Below are positions 63,583 to 64,000 of a DNA stretch of 64,000 nt, piece by piece. The notes beneath the pieces were generated by a model that was not told where the DNA came from, searched no databases, and was given only the letters and a program-made list of their open reading frames with translations. Numbering within the stretch: the stretch's first letter is position 1; each line of letters opens with the position of its first letter. The translations under genes and the position numbers were made by a program. Source of the stretch: Fibrella forsythiae (GTDB lineage: Bacteria > Bacteroidota > Bacteroidia > Cytophagales > Spirosomataceae); the NCBI RefSeq assembly GCF_017353175.1, contig NZ_JAFMYW010000001.1, positions 558,001-622,000 on the forward strand, read 5' to 3'.

Positions 63583-63858
63583 TTAGCGGGCTTTTTTGAT
63601 GCTTTTCAGTATTCTCCCGGCTGCCGCCAGGGTGTTGACATACTTTGGGTCGCCAGAATGCTCGATCGCTTTTAGTAAACCTACCTCTACCCTGGGATTG
63701 ACCGGCTCACGGCGTTTGTACTTAAAAACTGACGTGCGGCCGATCTTGCCAGTTCCCACTAATGCATCGGGGCCAATCATATCGATGGCCTCACAGATCC
63801 CTCCAAAGAGCGTTTCGTCCTGCTGAATCTTGCTCAGGACGTTTTTTGGTCTTGCCAT
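63583..63858 (-). CDS. Probable small regulator
   Basis: A 91-residue basic protein with helical pattern: V-L-S-K-I-Q-Q-D-E-T-L-F, G-T-G-K-I-G-R-T-S-V-F-K-Y-K-R-R, then L-L-K-A-I-E-H-S-G and A-A-G-R-I-L-K-S-I-K-K-A-R. The middle T-G-x-I-G-R-T-S-V-F could be the turn and recognition helix of a DNA-binding motif. It is the first minus-strand gene after a divergent control region. Role inferred from position. Confidence 0.6.
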   Translation of the reverse strand: MARPKNVLSKIQQDETLFGGICEAIDMIGPDALVGTGKIGRTSVFKYKRREPVNPRVEVGLLKAIEHSGDPKYVNTLAAAGRILKSIKKAR

Positions 63859-63861
63859 AAT

Positions 63862-63965
63862 GTGTATTATTACGAATTAATATGAATTGAGTGCGAACGC
63901 TAGTTTTTTAGACCGTTCGCTAAGAGCTTGACAAATATGCGAATTAATACGTACTATTTGCAAGC
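63862..63965. promoter_or_regulatory. Divergent early control region
   Basis: Minus strand: TTG, 21 bases, then CATATTTG (63937-63930), a good -33/-7 pair for the 63858 gene. Plus strand: TTGACA at 63929-63934 and TATTTG near 63955 precede an ATG at 63966. Between and beside them are TACGAATTAATA-type motifs (63871-63882, 63940-63951), and GCGAACG/CGTTCGC (63893-63899, 63914-63920) form an inverted repeat. This looks like a genetic-switch region. Confidence 0.6.
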
Positions 63966-64000
63966 ATGACGAACATTTTTTCTTTTCCTACGAACGCCCG
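63966..64000 (+). CDS. Possible start of a divergent gene, cut by window edge
   Basis: An ATG at 63966 opens a frame to the right edge (M-T-N-I-F-S-F-P-T-N-A). Only 11 codons are visible. Its place opposite the early minus-strand operon, with a promoter-like sequence before it, is where a lysogeny repressor or integrase gene is often found. Too short to identify. Confidence 0.3.
   Translation, partial: MTNIFSFPTNA

Noticed and set aside
1-64000. tRNA genes, CRISPR arrays, integrase and attachment sites
   Set aside because: None recognised on either strand; the regular 22-bp repeat at 61.7 kb lacks spacers and is an iteron array. Integrase and att sites may be outside the window.

Overview
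The window reads as most of a tailed-phage (siphovirus-like) prophage from a member of the Bacteroidota, probably a Cytophagales host of the Spirosoma type. The reasons are: TAnnTTTG-type promoter boxes in place of classical sigma70 boxes, few visible Shine-Dalgarno sites, secreted proteins whose signal peptides end in A-Q, and Bacteroidota-typical families such as DUF4494. The phage core is GC-rich, almost all on the minus strand, and tightly packed with TAATG, TGATG and ATGA overlaps. Species assignment is inference.

In transcription order (right to left): 63.3-63.9 kb holds two small DNA-binding or regulatory genes between clusters of operator-like repeats. 62.2-63.1 kb holds tiny genes, three of them membrane peptides. 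58.7-62.2 kb is the replication and recombination module: an initiator-like gene carrying five iterons at exact 22-bp spacing, a RuvC-like resolvase and DUF4494. 51.3-58.7 kb holds a helicase-methyltransferase fusion, a DUF5131 protein, two LytTR proteins, DUF4031, a ParB-methyltransferase fusion and a SpeD-like decarboxylase. 39.1-51.3 kb is packaging, head and connector: terminase subunits, portal, SPFH protein, Mu-F-like head protein, HK97 protease and capsid, and neck proteins. 35.1-39.6 kb is the tail tube, a tail chaperone with a -1 frameshift, DUF6527 and the tape measure.

Tail genes resume at 1-16.4 kb with fibres, tailspikes, SGNH esterase and tail-tip proteins. Five of these begin with secretory signal peptides. 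Between tape measure and fibres lies about 18 kb of cargo, much of it AT-rich: a small membrane gene, HicBA, an Xre/antirepressor/YopX/HNH regulatory block, a LAGLIDADG nuclease, a beta-gamma crystallin, a nucleotide-cyclase-like protein, an operon with an Abi-alpha protein, a Septu-like PtuA/PtuB pair, and a sugar-transferase operon. Degenerate copies of the tape-measure 3' end punctuate this cargo at 34.55 kb and 18.54 kb, suggesting repeated cargo acquisition at that point.

Three late transcription units (starting at 43850, 16354 and 9262) share an identical promoter layout: a 15-bp near-palindrome CTTAACGGCGTTTAG, exactly 26 bp, then TTTGCG. Its half-sites resemble LytTR recognition sequences, so the two LytTR proteins at 53-54 kb are candidate activators. 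No integrase, endolysin, tRNA or CRISPR array was recognised; integrase and lysis genes may lie outside the window.
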